The position numbers and the translations under genes are program-made. A DNA stretch of 64,000 nucleotides from the NCBI RefSeq assembly GCF_005047355.1, contig NZ_SUMC01000032.1, positions 1 to 64,000 on the forward strand, given 5' to 3'. Positions within the stretch are counted from its first letter, which is position 1; each line of letters begins with the position of its first letter. Shown one piece after another: positions 17,105 to 26,391 of this stretch. A model generated the notes under the pieces. The model did no database searches. It was not told the DNA's origin and worked only from the letters and a program-made list of their open reading frames with translations. Origin of the DNA: Actinacidiphila oryziradicis. Lineage in GTDB: Bacteria; Actinomycetota; Actinomycetes; Streptomycetales; Streptomycetaceae.

Positions 17105-18700
17105 TCACCCTGAGGGCGAAGGGTCCGGGGAGCTGGACGGCGGGGCCGGGGACGGGGTCGGGCTGGGCGTCGGGACCGGGGCCGGGGACTGTGGGCGCCC
17201 CGAGCCGTGGAGAGTGACGACCGCCCCCGAGGGCTGGAAGGCGATGCGCGCGGTCCACGGGCCGACGGGCTCCGCCGAAGGGTCGACGCTCACCGTGATC
17301 GTGGCCGTCCCGCCGGGACGCAGCGTCCCGCTGCTCGCGCTGAGCCGCAGCCACCCCGCGCCTGTGGACGCCGTCCAGGACACCGGCGATCCGTCGGCCG
17401 CCGCCGTGAGGGTGATCAGGGTGTCGCCGCCGCGCGTCCCCGCCCGGACAGAGAGCGCCCCGGGCCCCGGCCGGGCGCTGCCGCCCGGCGTGGGCGACGC
17501 CGCGCCCGGGGCGCCACTGGCGACCGAGGCCGAGACGGACGGCCTTCCGCCCTGGCGTGAGGGGGGCGTGGGGTCGGAGACGGCGCCGGCGGTGCCCGTT
17601 CTTTCGTACGTGTCGCCGCTGAGGACGCCGGCCTGTGGGCCCGCGGAGAAGGAACCGTCGCCCTTGGTGCCGTGCGGGGCGGCCAGCGTGGTCTGGTAGG
17701 CGGTCCAGATCGCGAGCACCGGCGCGGCGACGACGGCCACGACGACCGTCGTCGTGACGGCGCGGTGGCGCAGCCGGGCGCGCCGCACGGCGTGCTCCGT
17801 CACGTCCAGCGGGAAGCCACGCCGGTCGAACCGCGGCGTGGCCGCCCGCGTGCGGCCCGCGCCGGGCGGCATCGTGTGCAGCAGCGCGGCGTACACGGCC
17901 GGGCGCGGCGCCGGGACCACGGCGAGCACGGCGGTGGCGGCCGTCGTGGCCAGGCCCGGCCATGGCGCCGTGGCGACCGCGCGCTCCGCGGTGATCCGGC
18001 ACTGCGGGCACTCGTCGACATGGCGCACGATCTGCTTGCGCAGTTCGGGCCCCAGTGGCAAGTGCGGGTCCCCGGCCGCCAGCCGCGCCACAGCCGTGCA
18101 TCTGCCGAGCTCGACCACCGCCAGGGCCGCCCGGGTCCGCTCGACCTCGCACGCGGCCCGGGCCAGCAACGCCCGCGCGGCCTCGGTCTCCATCCCGAGC
18201 ACCGCCCCGACCTCGTGCGGCCGCAGCTGGTGCCGTACCGCCAGCTCCAGCGCCTCCCGCTGTGCCGGGGTGGTCCCGGCCGCCTCCGGCCACGCCAGCG
18301 ACGCCAGTTCTCCACGCCGCTCCGCCGAGGCCCTGAGCGGCTGCTGCCGACTGCCTTGCTCCGGCCTGTCGTCCTGCGGCCTGCCTTCCTCCAGCCGCCG
18401 TACGCAGGCCCAGCGCGCCAGCGCGTAAAGCCACGCCCGGCGCAGCTCCGCGTCCCGCAGCCGCGGGCGCTGCCGCTCGGCCAGGGCCAGTGCGTCGCCG
18501 AGTGCCGCCGCGGCCGCGTCGTGCTCGCACAGTATGGAGAGGCAGTACGTGAACAGCCCGTCCAGATACGGCTCGTAATCCGCGGGTGGCCGCGCCGGCA
18601 GTGTGCCGCTCGCGCGCCGACGCACGCTCCGGACCGGCGCGCTGTGTCGACGGTGCGCGCCGGTGGTCCGTGTCGGGGGTTCAGGCCTGCTGCTCATCAC
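17105..18700 (-). CDS. membrane-tethered ECF-sigma-like protein with zinc finger and BACON domain
   Basis: 531 residues. The N-terminal part resembles ECF sigma regions 2 and 4 (YLDGLFTYCLSILCEHDAAAAALGD, AQREALELAVRHQLRPHEVGAVLGMETEAARALLARA). It is followed by a zinc-binding anti-sigma motif, H-x3-C-x2-C, in RHVDECPQC. After Arg/Pro-rich linkers comes a membrane helix (TTTVVVAVVAAPVLAIWTAY), then an outer Ser/Thr/Pro linker and a BACON-like beta domain (VSWTASTGAGWLRLSASSGTL). The tail is a Pro/Ser/Thr repeat. Whether the sigma part still initiates transcription is unknown. No partner gene adjoins. Confidence 0.75.
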   Translation of the reverse strand: MMSSRPEPPTRTTGAHRRHSAPVRSVRRRASGTLPARPPADYEPYLDGLFTYCLSILCEHDAAAAALGDALALAERQRPRLRDAELRRAWLYALARWACVRRLEEGRPQDDRPEQGSRQQPLRASAERRGELASLAWPEAAGTTPAQREALELAVRHQLRPHEVGAVLGMETEAARALLARAACEVERTRAALAVVELGRCTAVARLAAGDPHLPLGPELRKQIVRHVDECPQCRITAERAVATAPWPGLATTAATAVLAVVPAPRPAVYAALLHTMPPGAGRTRAATPRFDRRGFPLDVTEHAVRRARLRHRAVTTTVVVAVVAAPVLAIWTAYQTTLAAPHGTKGDGSFSAGPQAGVLSGDTYERTGTAGAVSDPTPPSRQGGRPSVSASVASGAPGAASPTPGGSARPGPGALSVRAGTRGGDTLITLTAAADGSPVSWTASTGAGWLRLSASSGTLRPGGTATITVSVDPSAEPVGPWTARIAFQPSGAVVTLHGSGRPQSPAPVPTPSPTPSPAPPSSSPDPSPSG

Positions 18701-18867
18701 TACGTGACGGTAGGGCTATGGCCCGTTCGGCCTCAGCAGTCACGGCGGCCTTTAACCCATTCGGGTGGTCATCCCGCTCAATCGGGGACAGCGCCTGCGC
18801 ATGCGTTCCCCCTTCGCTACCCCACCCGCCCGCCCGACGCTGCGAGGCCGGGCCCTGCGCGCCCCAC

Positions 18868-19101
18868 GTCCTCAATCGCCGGACGGGCCGGGTTTTTGGT
18901 GCTCTGCGCCGTGTGCGGAGCGCCTTGCCTGCGCTGCGCGCGACCGGAGATGCCTCCCTCACTGTCTGCGGTGGTTGCCGCTCCGTCCTCAAACGCCGGA
19001 CAGGCCGGGTTTTGGTGCCCTGCGCCGTGGGGCGGAGCGCCTTGCCTGCGCTGGGCGCGACCGGAGATGCCTCCCCCACTGTCTGCGGTGGTTGCCGCTC
19101 C
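18868..19101. repeat. two 117-bp direct repeats (a third begins at 19102)
   Basis: Units 18868-18984 and 18985-19101 each begin with GTCCTCAA-CGCCGGAC and run through the segment CGACCGGAGATGCCTCC to GTTGCCGCTCC. A third start at 19102 diverges after about 60 bp into the composite element. No credible gene was found in 18701-19797. Confidence 0.85.
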
Positions 19102-19615
19102 GTCCTCAAACGCCGGACAGGCCGGGTTTTGGTGCCCTGCGCCGTGTGCGGAGCGCGCTGTGTTGTCGGTTGGGTCGGTGGCGCCTCCGGGGTGACTCAC
19201 TCCCCCAGCCTTCGGCCGGGAGGTGCCCCCAGGAGGTGCCCCCACGACTGTGTGCCAGGGCCCGGGACGTCATGCGCCGTCGCCGGCGGCACTTGGGCGA
19301 CACAGTCTGCGGGGACACCCCTGCACCGCCCCCTCCGGCCGTCACAGCGCCTCACGGTGCGTGTTCCTTGCGGTCCGAACCACCGGGTGCGGGGCGTTGA
19401 TTTTACGGTCTCCGCCCTGAGCGGCCGTCACGCGCACATCCGGCCGGGAGGGGACGCGCCGGGGTGTCCCCGCAGGGGACGAGCACATGCACCCCGGGCG
19501 CCTTCACTGCGGACCCGCACGTGCGAGCCCCGAGGAGATCACCCCACAGCGGCCCCGACCCCGACCACCACATGGCGCGCCGGCACGCACGACAACCCAG
19601 CCCGTCCGGCGCTTG
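19102..19615 (-). repeat. composite intergenic repeat, copy 1 (inverted)
   Basis: Bounded by the element GTCCTCAAACGCCGGAC at 19102 and its inverse CCCGTCCGGCGCTTG at 19601-19615. The interior matches, in reverse orientation, the element at 56451-57083. Shared segments include GGTGGCGCCTCCGGGGTGAC, the hairpin around CCTTCGGCCGGGAGGTGCCC, GGCGACACAGTCTGCGGGGA and CCCCCTCCGGCCGTCACAGC. A further palindrome copy follows at 19616-19680. No transposase is encoded. Confidence 0.75.
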
Positions 19616-19797
19616 GGGGCACCTCCTGGGGGCACCTCCCGGCCGAAGGCTGGGGGAGGTAGCTGGGGGAGGAGCGGCAACCCCGGCAGACGGGGCGGAA
19701 CCGGCACGCCCGCAGCCGGGGCCTCCGGCTGCGGACCGGCACCGGCCCGCAGCCGGAGAGCCCAACAATGTCGGCGCCAGCCGATACGGTGCACCGT

Positions 19798-21183
19798 ATG
19801 GCTGTACGCACCCGCACCTCCCCCAAGGACCGTCCCTCCTACCGCTGTACGGAATGCGGCTGGACAGCCGCCAAGTGGCTGGGCCGGTGCGGGGAGTGCC
19901 AGGCGTGGGGCACGATCGAGGAGTACGGGGCCGGGCCGGTCCGGACGACGGCAGCCGGGAGGGTCACGACCCCGGCGAAGCCGATCCGAGAGGTGGACGG
20001 CCGCCAGGCCACGGCGCGGAGCACTGGGGTGCCGGAGCTGGACCGGGTGCTGGGCGGGGGGCTCGTTCCGGGCGCGGTGGTGCTGCTGGCGGGCGAGCCG
20101 GGCGTGGGGAAGTCCACGCTGCTGCTCGATGTGGCCGCGAAGGCGGCGAGCGCGCAGGGCCGGACCCTGTATGTCACCGGCGAGGAGTCGGCGTCGCAGG
20201 TGCGGCTGCGGGCGGACCGGATCGGCGCCCTGAGCGACCACCTGTATCTCGCCGCGGAGACCGATCTGTCGTCCGTGCTCGCGCATTTGGACGATGTGAA
20301 GCCCGCGCTGCTGATCGTGGACTCCGTCCAGACCGTCGCGTCGCCGGAGATCGACGGCGCGCCCGGCGGCATGGCGCAGGTCCGCGAAGTCGCCGGGGCG
20401 CTGATCCGCGCGTCGAAGGAGCGCGGGATGTCGACCCTGCTCGTGGGCCATGTGACGAAGGACGGCGCGATCGCGGGCCCGCGCCTGCTGGAGCACCTCG
20501 TGGACGTGGTCCTGAGCTTCGAGGGGGACCGGCACGCACGGCTGCGTCTGATCCGCGGTATCAAGAACCGCTTCGGTGCGACCGACGAGGTCGGCTGCTT
20601 CGAGCTGCACGACGAGGGCATCACGGGCCTCACCGATCCGTCCGGCCTGTTCCTGACCAGGCGCGACGCGCCCGTCCCCGGCACGTGCCTGACCGTCACG
20701 CTGGAAGGCAAGCGGCCCCTGGTGGCGGAGGTGCAGGCGCTGACCGTGGACACCCAGATCCCCTCGCCCCGCCGGACGACGTCCGGCCTGGAGACCTCCC
20801 GGGTGTCGATGATGCTGGCGGTGCTGGAGCAACGCGGCCGTATCAAGTCAATCGGCAAGCAGGACATCTACACGGCCACCGTCGGCGGTGTGAAGCTCAC
20901 CGAGCCCGCCGCGGACCTGGCGGTGGCGCTCGCGCTCGCCAGCGCGGCGATCGATACGCCGCTCCCGAAGAACCTGGTAGCGGTGGGTGAGGTCGGACTT
21001 GCCGGGGAAGTTCGCAGGGTCACAGGGGTGCAGCGGAGGCTGGCGGAAGCGGCCAGACTGGGCTTTACGCATGCCCTCGTACCGCCGGATCCCGGGCGGA
21101 TTCCGAGCGGGATGAAAGTGACGGAAGTGACGGACATAGGGGACGCCTTGCGCGTGCTGCCCAAGAGGGCCCCACGCTCGTAA
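19798..21183 (+). CDS. radA: DNA repair protein RadA/Sms
   Basis: RecA-like ATPase that helps process recombination intermediates. 461 residues from ATG 19798 ([22 protein letters not shown]). It has a C4 zinc finger (C17, C20, C31, C34), Walker [10 protein letters not shown] (99-107), the RadA motif KNRFG in [11 protein letters not shown], and a Lon-protease-like C-terminal domain. ATG 19768 would add ten residues. There is no ribosome-binding site, and GATACG lies about 8 nt upstream as a possible -10, so a leaderless transcript is likely. It lies just upstream of disA, a common pairing. Confidence 0.95.
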   Translation: MAVRTRTSPKDRPSYRCTECGWTAAKWLGRCGECQAWGTIEEYGAGPVRTTAAGRVTTPAKPIREVDGRQATARSTGVPELDRVLGGGLVPGAVVLLAGEPGVGKSTLLLDVAAKAASAQGRTLYVTGEESASQVRLRADRIGALSDHLYLAAETDLSSVLAHLDDVKPALLIVDSVQTVASPEIDGAPGGMAQVREVAGALIRASKERGMSTLLVGHVTKDGAIAGPRLLEHLVDVVLSFEGDRHARLRLIRGIKNRFGATDEVGCFELHDEGITGLTDPSGLFLTRRDAPVPGTCLTVTLEGKRPLVAEVQALTVDTQIPSPRRTTSGLETSRVSMMLAVLEQRGRIKSIGKQDIYTATVGGVKLTEPAADLAVALALASAAIDTPLPKNLVAVGEVGLAGEVRRVTGVQRRLAEAARLGFTHALVPPDPGRIPSGMKVTEVTDIGDALRVLPKRAPRS

Positions 21184-21250
21184 CAGTTCCGACGGTAAAC
21201 TTTGCCCTGGTCCCGCCCATCCGGGCATTCGTAGCGACCGGAGGAGAGCA

Positions 21251-22375
21251 GTGGCAGCCAACGACCGGGCGGCAGCTCCCGGCAAATCCGGCGGGAGTTC
21301 CGGCACCGAGGGCCTCATGCGAGCTTCCCTCAGCGCCGTCGCGCCGGGCACCGCTCTGCGTGACGGCCTGGAGCGCATCCTGCGCGGCAATACGGGCGGA
21401 TTGATCGTCCTCGGTATGGATAAAACCGTCGAATCGCTCTGCACCGGCGGCTTTGTGCTGGACGTGGAATTCTCCGCGACGCGGCTGCGCGAACTGTGCA
21501 AGCTGGACGGCGCGCTCATCCTCGACACCAACATCACCAGGATCGTCCGGGCGGGGGTCCAGCTCGTGCCCGATGCCGCGATCCCCACCGAGGAGACCGG
21601 CACCCGGCACCGCACCGCGCAGCGCGTATCGATCCAGACCGGTTATCCGATCATCTCCGTCAGTCAGTCGATGCGGCTGATCGCGCTCTACGTCGACGGG
21701 CAGCGCCGGGTCCTGGAGGACTCCGCGGCGATCCTCTCCCGCGCCAACCAGGCGCTGGCCACCTTGGAGCGGTACAAGCTGCGCCTGGACGAGGTGGCCG
21801 GCACCCTCTCCGCCCTGGAGATCGAGGACCTTGTCACGGTCCGGGATGTGACCGCCGTGGCCCAGCGGCTGGAGATGGTCCGGCGCATCGCCACCGAGAT
21901 CGCCGAGTACGTCGTCGAGCTCGGCACCGACGGCCGGCTGCTCACGCTCCAGCTGGACGAACTGATCGCGGGCGTCGAGCCCGAGCGCGAGCTCGTCGTA
22001 CGCGATTACGTCCCCGAGCCCACCGCCAAGCGCAGCCGCACCGTCACCGAGGCCCTCGGCGAGCTGGACGCCCTCCCGCAGGGCGAGCTGCTCGAACTCC
22101 CCACCGTGGCCCGCGCCCTGGGCTACGCCGGCTCGCCGGAAGCCCTGGACTCGGCGGTCTCGCCGCGCGGCTACCGGCTGCTGGCGAAGGTGCCCCGGCT
22201 GCCCAACACCGTCATCGAACGGCTCGTCGAACACTTCGGCGGCCTGCAGAAGCTGCTCGCCGCCAGCGTCGACGACCTGCAGACCGTCGAAGGCGTCGGC
22301 GAGGCCCGTGCCCGGTCGGTCCGCGAGGGCCTGTCGCGCCTCGCGGAGTCCTCGATCCTGGAGCGTTACGTCTAG
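21251..22375 (+). CDS. disA: DNA integrity scanning protein, diadenylate cyclase
   Basis: Makes c-di-AMP from two ATP. 374 residues from GTG 21251, preceded by GGAGGAGAG. The DAC catalytic motifs are DGA (86-88, in KLDGALILD) and RHR (in GTRHRT, 117-122). The C-terminal helix-hairpin-helix DNA-binding part is seen in [27 protein letters not shown]. It follows radA by 67 bp and is probably co-transcribed. RadA and DisA interact in Bacillus and mycobacteria, which would link DNA damage to c-di-AMP level. Confidence 0.96.
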   Translation: MAANDRAAAPGKSGGSSGTEGLMRASLSAVAPGTALRDGLERILRGNTGGLIVLGMDKTVESLCTGGFVLDVEFSATRLRELCKLDGALILDTNITRIVRAGVQLVPDAAIPTEETGTRHRTAQRVSIQTGYPIISVSQSMRLIALYVDGQRRVLEDSAAILSRANQALATLERYKLRLDEVAGTLSALEIEDLVTVRDVTAVAQRLEMVRRIATEIAEYVVELGTDGRLLTLQLDELIAGVEPERELVVRDYVPEPTAKRSRTVTEALGELDALPQGELLELPTVARALGYAGSPEALDSAVSPRGYRLLAKVPRLPNTVIERLVEHFGGLQKLLAASVDDLQTVEGVGEARARSVREGLSRLAESSILERYV

Positions 22376-22395
22376 GGCCTGTTGGCCGGAGTGGC

Positions 22396-23229
22396 CTAAG
22401 AAGCGCTCAGTACGAACGACGTCTGCTTGGCCGCGAAGCCCGGCAGCTTGGCCTCCACCAGATAGGTCCCGGCCGCCGCCGCCTGCCCCTTCGGGGTGGC
22501 GCACTTCGGCGAGCTGCCCCTGCGGTCCCACTGCGCGACGTAGGCCGTCTTGCCGTTCGCCGGGACCTGCACGAGGTACGCGCTCCGGCTGCTCGGGCAG
22601 TCGTCGCTCGCCCATACGTGGTTGTCGCTGACATCCGTGATGGTGAAGACCGCCGCCGTCACCCCGAAGTTCAGCTTGCACGCCGTGCCGTTCGCGTTCG
22701 TGGCCGCCAGGCTGAACTTCGGCTTCACGCCGGGTTCGTAGGAATTCTGCACGCTGCGCAGCGTCAGCGTCACGCCGGTGCTCGTGCAGTCCGGCAGGCT
22801 CGACCCGGCCGGCAGCTGCACCGCGCCACCCGACGACGTGCCTCCGCTGCCGCCACTGCTGCCGGCGCTTCCGGTGTCGCCGCCGGTCGTTCCGGCCGCC
22901 GAACTCCCGGCCGTGGCAGTGGCGCCGCCGCTACCACCTGACGACGTACCACCGCTGCCGCCGCTGCCCGAGCCGCCGCTGCCGCTGTCACCCCCGACGG
23001 AGCCACCCGGCCGGCTGCTGTTCAGCGGCCCGCTCGCCGACGGCCCCGGCGTGATCGACGTCGCCGGAGTCTGGCCGCCGCTGCCGTTCGCCCCATTGCC
23101 CTTGCCCCCGCCCCCGCCGGAGTTGACGGCCCAGAGGATCAGCAGAGCGAGCAGCGCGAATACGCACAGCGCAACAGCCCTCCGTCGCCAGTAAATGGAG
23201 GACGGCAGAGGTCCGACGGGATTGCGCAT
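22396..23229 (-). CDS. membrane-anchored protein with Gly/Ser linker and beta domain
   Basis: 277 residues from MRNPVGPLPSSIYWRRR. One N-terminal membrane helix (AVALCVFALLALLILWAV) is followed by about 100 residues of low-complexity Gly/Ser/Thr linker. The C-terminal domain (DCTSTGVTLTLRSVQNSYEPGVKPKFSLAATN) has three Cys beyond the first and resembles extracytoplasmic Ig-like or DUF4232-type domains. It is convergent with disA, 20 bp away. Function is unknown. Confidence 0.78.
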   Translation of the reverse strand: MRNPVGPLPSSIYWRRRAVALCVFALLALLILWAVNSGGGGGKGNGANGSGGQTPATSITPGPSASGPLNSSRPGGSVGGDSGSGGSGSGGSGGTSSGGSGGATATAGSSAAGTTGGDTGSAGSSGGSGGTSSGGAVQLPAGSSLPDCTSTGVTLTLRSVQNSYEPGVKPKFSLAATNANGTACKLNFGVTAAVFTITDVSDNHVWASDDCPSSRSAYLVQVPANGKTAYVAQWDRRGSSPKCATPKGQAAAAGTYLVEAKLPGFAAKQTSFVLSAS

Positions 23230-23451
23230 AGAGCCCACGCCCAAACCTTATGCGGTCTCGGTCCAAACCACCGATGGCACGCTGGTACCCACCCGCAACT
23301 TGTGTGCCTATAAGCCCACTGGTCGGACCAGGACGCGCCGGGCCGGGGTTCAACGGGCAGGCCACTGGTAGGGCCACTGGTGGAGCCAGCGGGAGGCGCC
23401 GCGCCCGGCGCAGCGAAACGCGCCGGAGGCACGGGTAGCATGGGTGGCTCT

Positions 23452-24330
23452 ATGAGCGCTGATGCCGACCTCCACTCCCCCGTGATCGACTGGTTCGACG
23501 AGAACGCCCGCGACCTCCCATGGCGCCGCCCGGAAGCGGGCCCCTGGGGCGTGATGGTCAGTGAGTTCATGCTCCAGCAGACCCCGGTCAGCCGCGTGCT
23601 CCCGGTGTACGCGGGGTGGATGGCGCGCTGGCCGAGCCCGGCCGTCCTCGCCACCGACCCGCCCGGCGAAGCCGTCCGCGTCTGGGGCCGACTGGGCTAT
23701 CCGCGCAGGGCGCTGCGGCTGCACGCCGCCGCGACGGCGATAGCGCAGCTGCACGGCGGCAAGGTGCCGAGCGAGCATGCCGAACTGCTGGCGCTCCCCG
23801 GGATCGGCGAGTACACGGCGGCGGCGGTGGCATCGTTCGCGTACGGGCAGCGCCACGCGGTCATGGACACCAACGTCCGCCGGGTCTTCGCCCGGGCCGT
23901 GAGCGGCATCGAGTACCCGCCGACTGCGACGAGCGCCGCCGAGCGGCGTATCGCGCAGCGCCTGCTGCCGCTGGACGAGAGGACCGCCGCACGCTGGGCC
24001 GCCGCGACGATGGAGCTCGGCGCGCTGGTCTGCACCGCCCGCAGCCCGGAATGCGTACGGTGCCCGATCTCGGCGCAGTGCGCGTGGCGGCTGGCCGGGT
24101 CGCCGGCGCACGAGGGGCCGCCGCGCCGGGGGCAGAGTTACGCGGGGACGGACCGTCAGGTCAGGGGCAAGCTCCTCGCCGTGCTGCGGGAGGCGAGCGG
24201 CGCGGTGTCGCAGGCGGCGCTGGACGCCGTATGGCAGGAGCCGGTGCAGCGGGCGAGGGCGCTGGACGGTCTGGTGGCGGACGGCCTCGTCGAGGCGGTC
24301 GCGGGCGGAGTGTACCGATTGCCCCAGTAA
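23452..24330 (+). CDS. mutY: A/G-specific adenine glycosylase
   Basis: Removes adenine mispaired with 8-oxoguanine. 292 residues. The helix-hairpin-helix is LPGIGEYTAAAVASFAYG, followed by the catalytic Asp in VMDTNVRR. The 4Fe-4S ligands follow C-x6-C-x2-C-x5-C in CTARSPECVRCPISAQC. The protein is shorter than E. coli MutY and seems to lack a clear C-terminal NUDIX-like domain, as in many actinobacterial forms. ATG 23440, with GGAGG at 23425-23429, is an alternative start four codons upstream. Confidence 0.94.
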   Translation: MSADADLHSPVIDWFDENARDLPWRRPEAGPWGVMVSEFMLQQTPVSRVLPVYAGWMARWPSPAVLATDPPGEAVRVWGRLGYPRRALRLHAAATAIAQLHGGKVPSEHAELLALPGIGEYTAAAVASFAYGQRHAVMDTNVRRVFARAVSGIEYPPTATSAAERRIAQRLLPLDERTAARWAAATMELGALVCTARSPECVRCPISAQCAWRLAGSPAHEGPPRRGQSYAGTDRQVRGKLLAVLREASGAVSQAALDAVWQEPVQRARALDGLVADGLVEAVAGGVYRLPQ

Positions 24331-24484
24331 GGGCAGCTTGGGATCGCTTACCCAAAGCGCTGTTACATAACCGTCGGGTTCCTGTGAGTCCGCTGAGCGG
24401 TCACGGTGACGAAGGCAGGACTTCCGCTCCGTAGCGTCGCTGGTGTCGTAGTGAAACGCAGCAGGACGCGGACGGAGGATCACC

Positions 24485-25060
24485 ATGGCGGTGAACGCAC
24501 AGGTACTGGATTTTGAGGAGTACGTACGTACGCGCCAGGACGCTCTGCTGCGCAGCGCCCGCCGCCTCGTCCCGGATCCGATCGACGCCCAGGACCTGGT
24601 CCAGACCGCTCTGGCGCGTACCTACCCGCGCTGGCAGGCCATCGCCGACAAGGGCCTCGCCGACGCGTATATGCGCCGAGTGATGATCAACACCCGCACC
24701 GAGTGGTGGCGCGCCCGCAAGTTGGAGGAGGTCCCCACCCCCGAGCTCCCGGACGCCTGCGTCGACGACGGCTCCGAGCAGCGCGCCGACCGCGAGATGC
24801 TCAGGGACGCGCTGCGTGTGCTGGCGCCGAAGCAGCGTCAGGTGGTGGTGCTCCGCCACTACCGGCAGCTGAGCACCGAGGAGACCGCGCACGCGCTGGG
24901 CATGTCGGTGGGTACGGTGAAGAGCACCCTGCACCGTGCGCTGGCGCGACTGCGCGCCGAGCTGGAAGCGGGCTGCTACGGTTACGGGCCCGCGATCGGC
25001 GCCAGGCGGGCAGGGCAGTGCCGGACCGGGATGGAGGACGTGTGCGCAGTAGCCGCATAA
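24485..25060 (+). CDS. sigE: ECF sigma factor SigE (cell-envelope stress)
   Basis: 191 residues, with sigma-70 region 2 in LLRSARRLVPDPIDAQDLVQTALARTYPRW and region 4 in LRVLAPKQRQVVVLRHYRQLSTEETAHALGMSVGTVKS. The downstream order cseA-cseB-cseC identifies it as the SigE locus, which controls envelope stress genes in S. coelicolor. It has no cognate anti-sigma factor; CseBC controls its transcription. GGAGG lies at 24474-24478 before ATG 24485. The C-terminal tail after ALARLRAELEAG is longer than region 4 needs, and its last 19 bases overlap cseA. Confidence 0.94.
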   Translation: MAVNAQVLDFEEYVRTRQDALLRSARRLVPDPIDAQDLVQTALARTYPRWQAIADKGLADAYMRRVMINTRTEWWRARKLEEVPTPELPDACVDDGSEQRADREMLRDALRVLAPKQRQVVVLRHYRQLSTEETAHALGMSVGTVKSTLHRALARLRAELEAGCYGYGPAIGARRAGQCRTGMEDVCAVAA

Positions 25061-25656
25061 CTGCCCCACGGCTGGCGCGGCGGCACGCCGGACGGGCTCT
25101 GGTCCCGGTCACGGCGATTGCCGCCGTTTGCGCGTTGATCGGCGTCAGCGGCTGTGCGGACACCGGTGGTGTACGCCTGGAGGGCGCCGCCTCCACCTCC
25201 AAGGCCTCGCCGTCCCCGACGGTCAGCGCCGGGAAGGTCAACCCGGTGACCCTGCTGAAGCAGGACCCGAAGGTGCGCCAGGAGTTCAAGGAGGACGTGA
25301 AGCCCTGTCCGGGCACGGGCGCGGGCAAACCCAAGAAGTACCCTGTTGAGGCCAAGTACGGATACCTGACCGACAGCCGTTACCCCGATGTCCTCATCAA
25401 TCTGTCGACCTGCGGGGACGGCACGGGCCTCGGCGTTTACGTCTACCAGCAGAAGGGGGGCTCGTACCAGAATGTCTTCATCGACGAGACCCCTCCCGTC
25501 CACGGCGAGATCGGCGACAGCTATCTGGAGATCATCCGGAAGGTGTACACCGACACTGATGCGGTGTGCTGCCCGACCGGCAAGAGCGTGACGACCTACG
25601 CCTGGACCGGAGGCTGGTTCTCCGAGATCTCCCACAGTCGTGCTGTAGGAAAATAG
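25042..25656 (+). CDS. cseA: CseA, lipoprotein modulator of SigE expression
   Basis: 204 residues from GTG 25042 (MRSSRITAPRLARRHAGRALVPVTAIAAVCALIGVSGCAD). The signal peptide ends in a lipobox, GVSGC, so it is a lipoprotein on the outer face of the membrane. In S. coelicolor CseA dampens the SigE response. GGAGG at 25034-25038 is the ribosome-binding site and lies inside sigE. A CCPTG motif sits near the C-terminus. The gene overlaps sigE by 19 bp and precedes cseB by 45 bp. Confidence 0.88.
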   Translation: MRSSRITAPRLARRHAGRALVPVTAIAAVCALIGVSGCADTGGVRLEGAASTSKASPSPTVSAGKVNPVTLLKQDPKVRQEFKEDVKPCPGTGAGKPKKYPVEAKYGYLTDSRYPDVLINLSTCGDGTGLGVYVYQQKGGSYQNVFIDETPPVHGEIGDSYLEIIRKVYTDTDAVCCPTGKSVTTYAWTGGWFSEISHSRAVGK

Positions 25657-25701
25657 CGGGTATACACCAGCAGATACCGGCATAGAGCAGAAAGCAGACG
25701 A

Positions 25702-26385
25702 ATGGCCGAGACCCATGTGCTCTTCGTCGAGGACGACGACGTCATCCGCGAGGCGACCACCCTCGCTCTTGAACGCGACGGTTTCAGGGTGACCTCCGTC
25801 CCCGACGGCCTGACCGGCCTGGAGGCCTTCCGCGCCAACCAGCCCGACCTCGCCCTGCTCGATGTGATGGTGCCGGGCCTGGACGGGGTCAGCCTGTGCC
25901 GCCGGATCCGCGACGAGTCCACCGTTCCGGTGATCATGCTGTCGGCGCGGGCCGACGCGATCGATGTCGTCCTCGGCCTGGAGGCCGGTGCCGACGACTA
26001 CGTGACCAAGCCCTTCGACGGAGCCGTGCTCACCGCTCGGATCCGGGCCGTACTGCGCCGTTTCGGCCAGGCCTCCGCAGGTGACGGACTGGTGGAGACC
26101 ACCCTGCTTTCCTTCGGCGACCTCGAGATCGACCCGGACGGCATGGAGGTGCGGCGCGACGGCGAACGGCTCGCGCTGACCCCGACCGAGATGCGGCTGC
26201 TGCTGGAGTTCTCCGCCGCTCCCGGCTCCGTCCTCTCCCGGGACCGGCTGCTGGAGCGGGTGTGGGACTACGGCTGGGGCGGCGACACCCGGGTCGTGGA
26301 CGTCCACGTCCAGCGGCTGCGCGCCAAGGTCGGCCAGGACCGGATCGAGACCGTGCGCGGTTTCGGCTACAAGCTCAAGGCCTGA
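25702..26385 (+). CDS. cseB: CseB, OmpR-family response regulator
   Basis: 227 residues. The receiver domain has the acidic pocket (VEDDD, residues 9-13), the phospho-acceptor D54 in LLDVMVPG and Lys in YVTKPFDG. The C-terminal winged helix contains TPTEMRLLLEFSAAPGSVLSRDRLLERVW and DVHVQRLRAKV. By orthology it activates the sigE promoter when phosphorylated by CseC. Six bases separate it from cseC. Confidence 0.94.
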   Translation: MAETHVLFVEDDDVIREATTLALERDGFRVTSVPDGLTGLEAFRANQPDLALLDVMVPGLDGVSLCRRIRDESTVPVIMLSARADAIDVVLGLEAGADDYVTKPFDGAVLTARIRAVLRRFGQASAGDGLVETTLLSFGDLEIDPDGMEVRRDGERLALTPTEMRLLLEFSAAPGSVLSRDRLLERVWDYGWGGDTRVVDVHVQRLRAKVGQDRIETVRGFGYKLKA

Positions 26386-26391
26386 TCACCC

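Noticed and set aside
18868-19101. Repeats as a possible CRISPR array.
   Set aside because: The units are 117-bp direct repeats with no unique spacers and no cas genes nearby.
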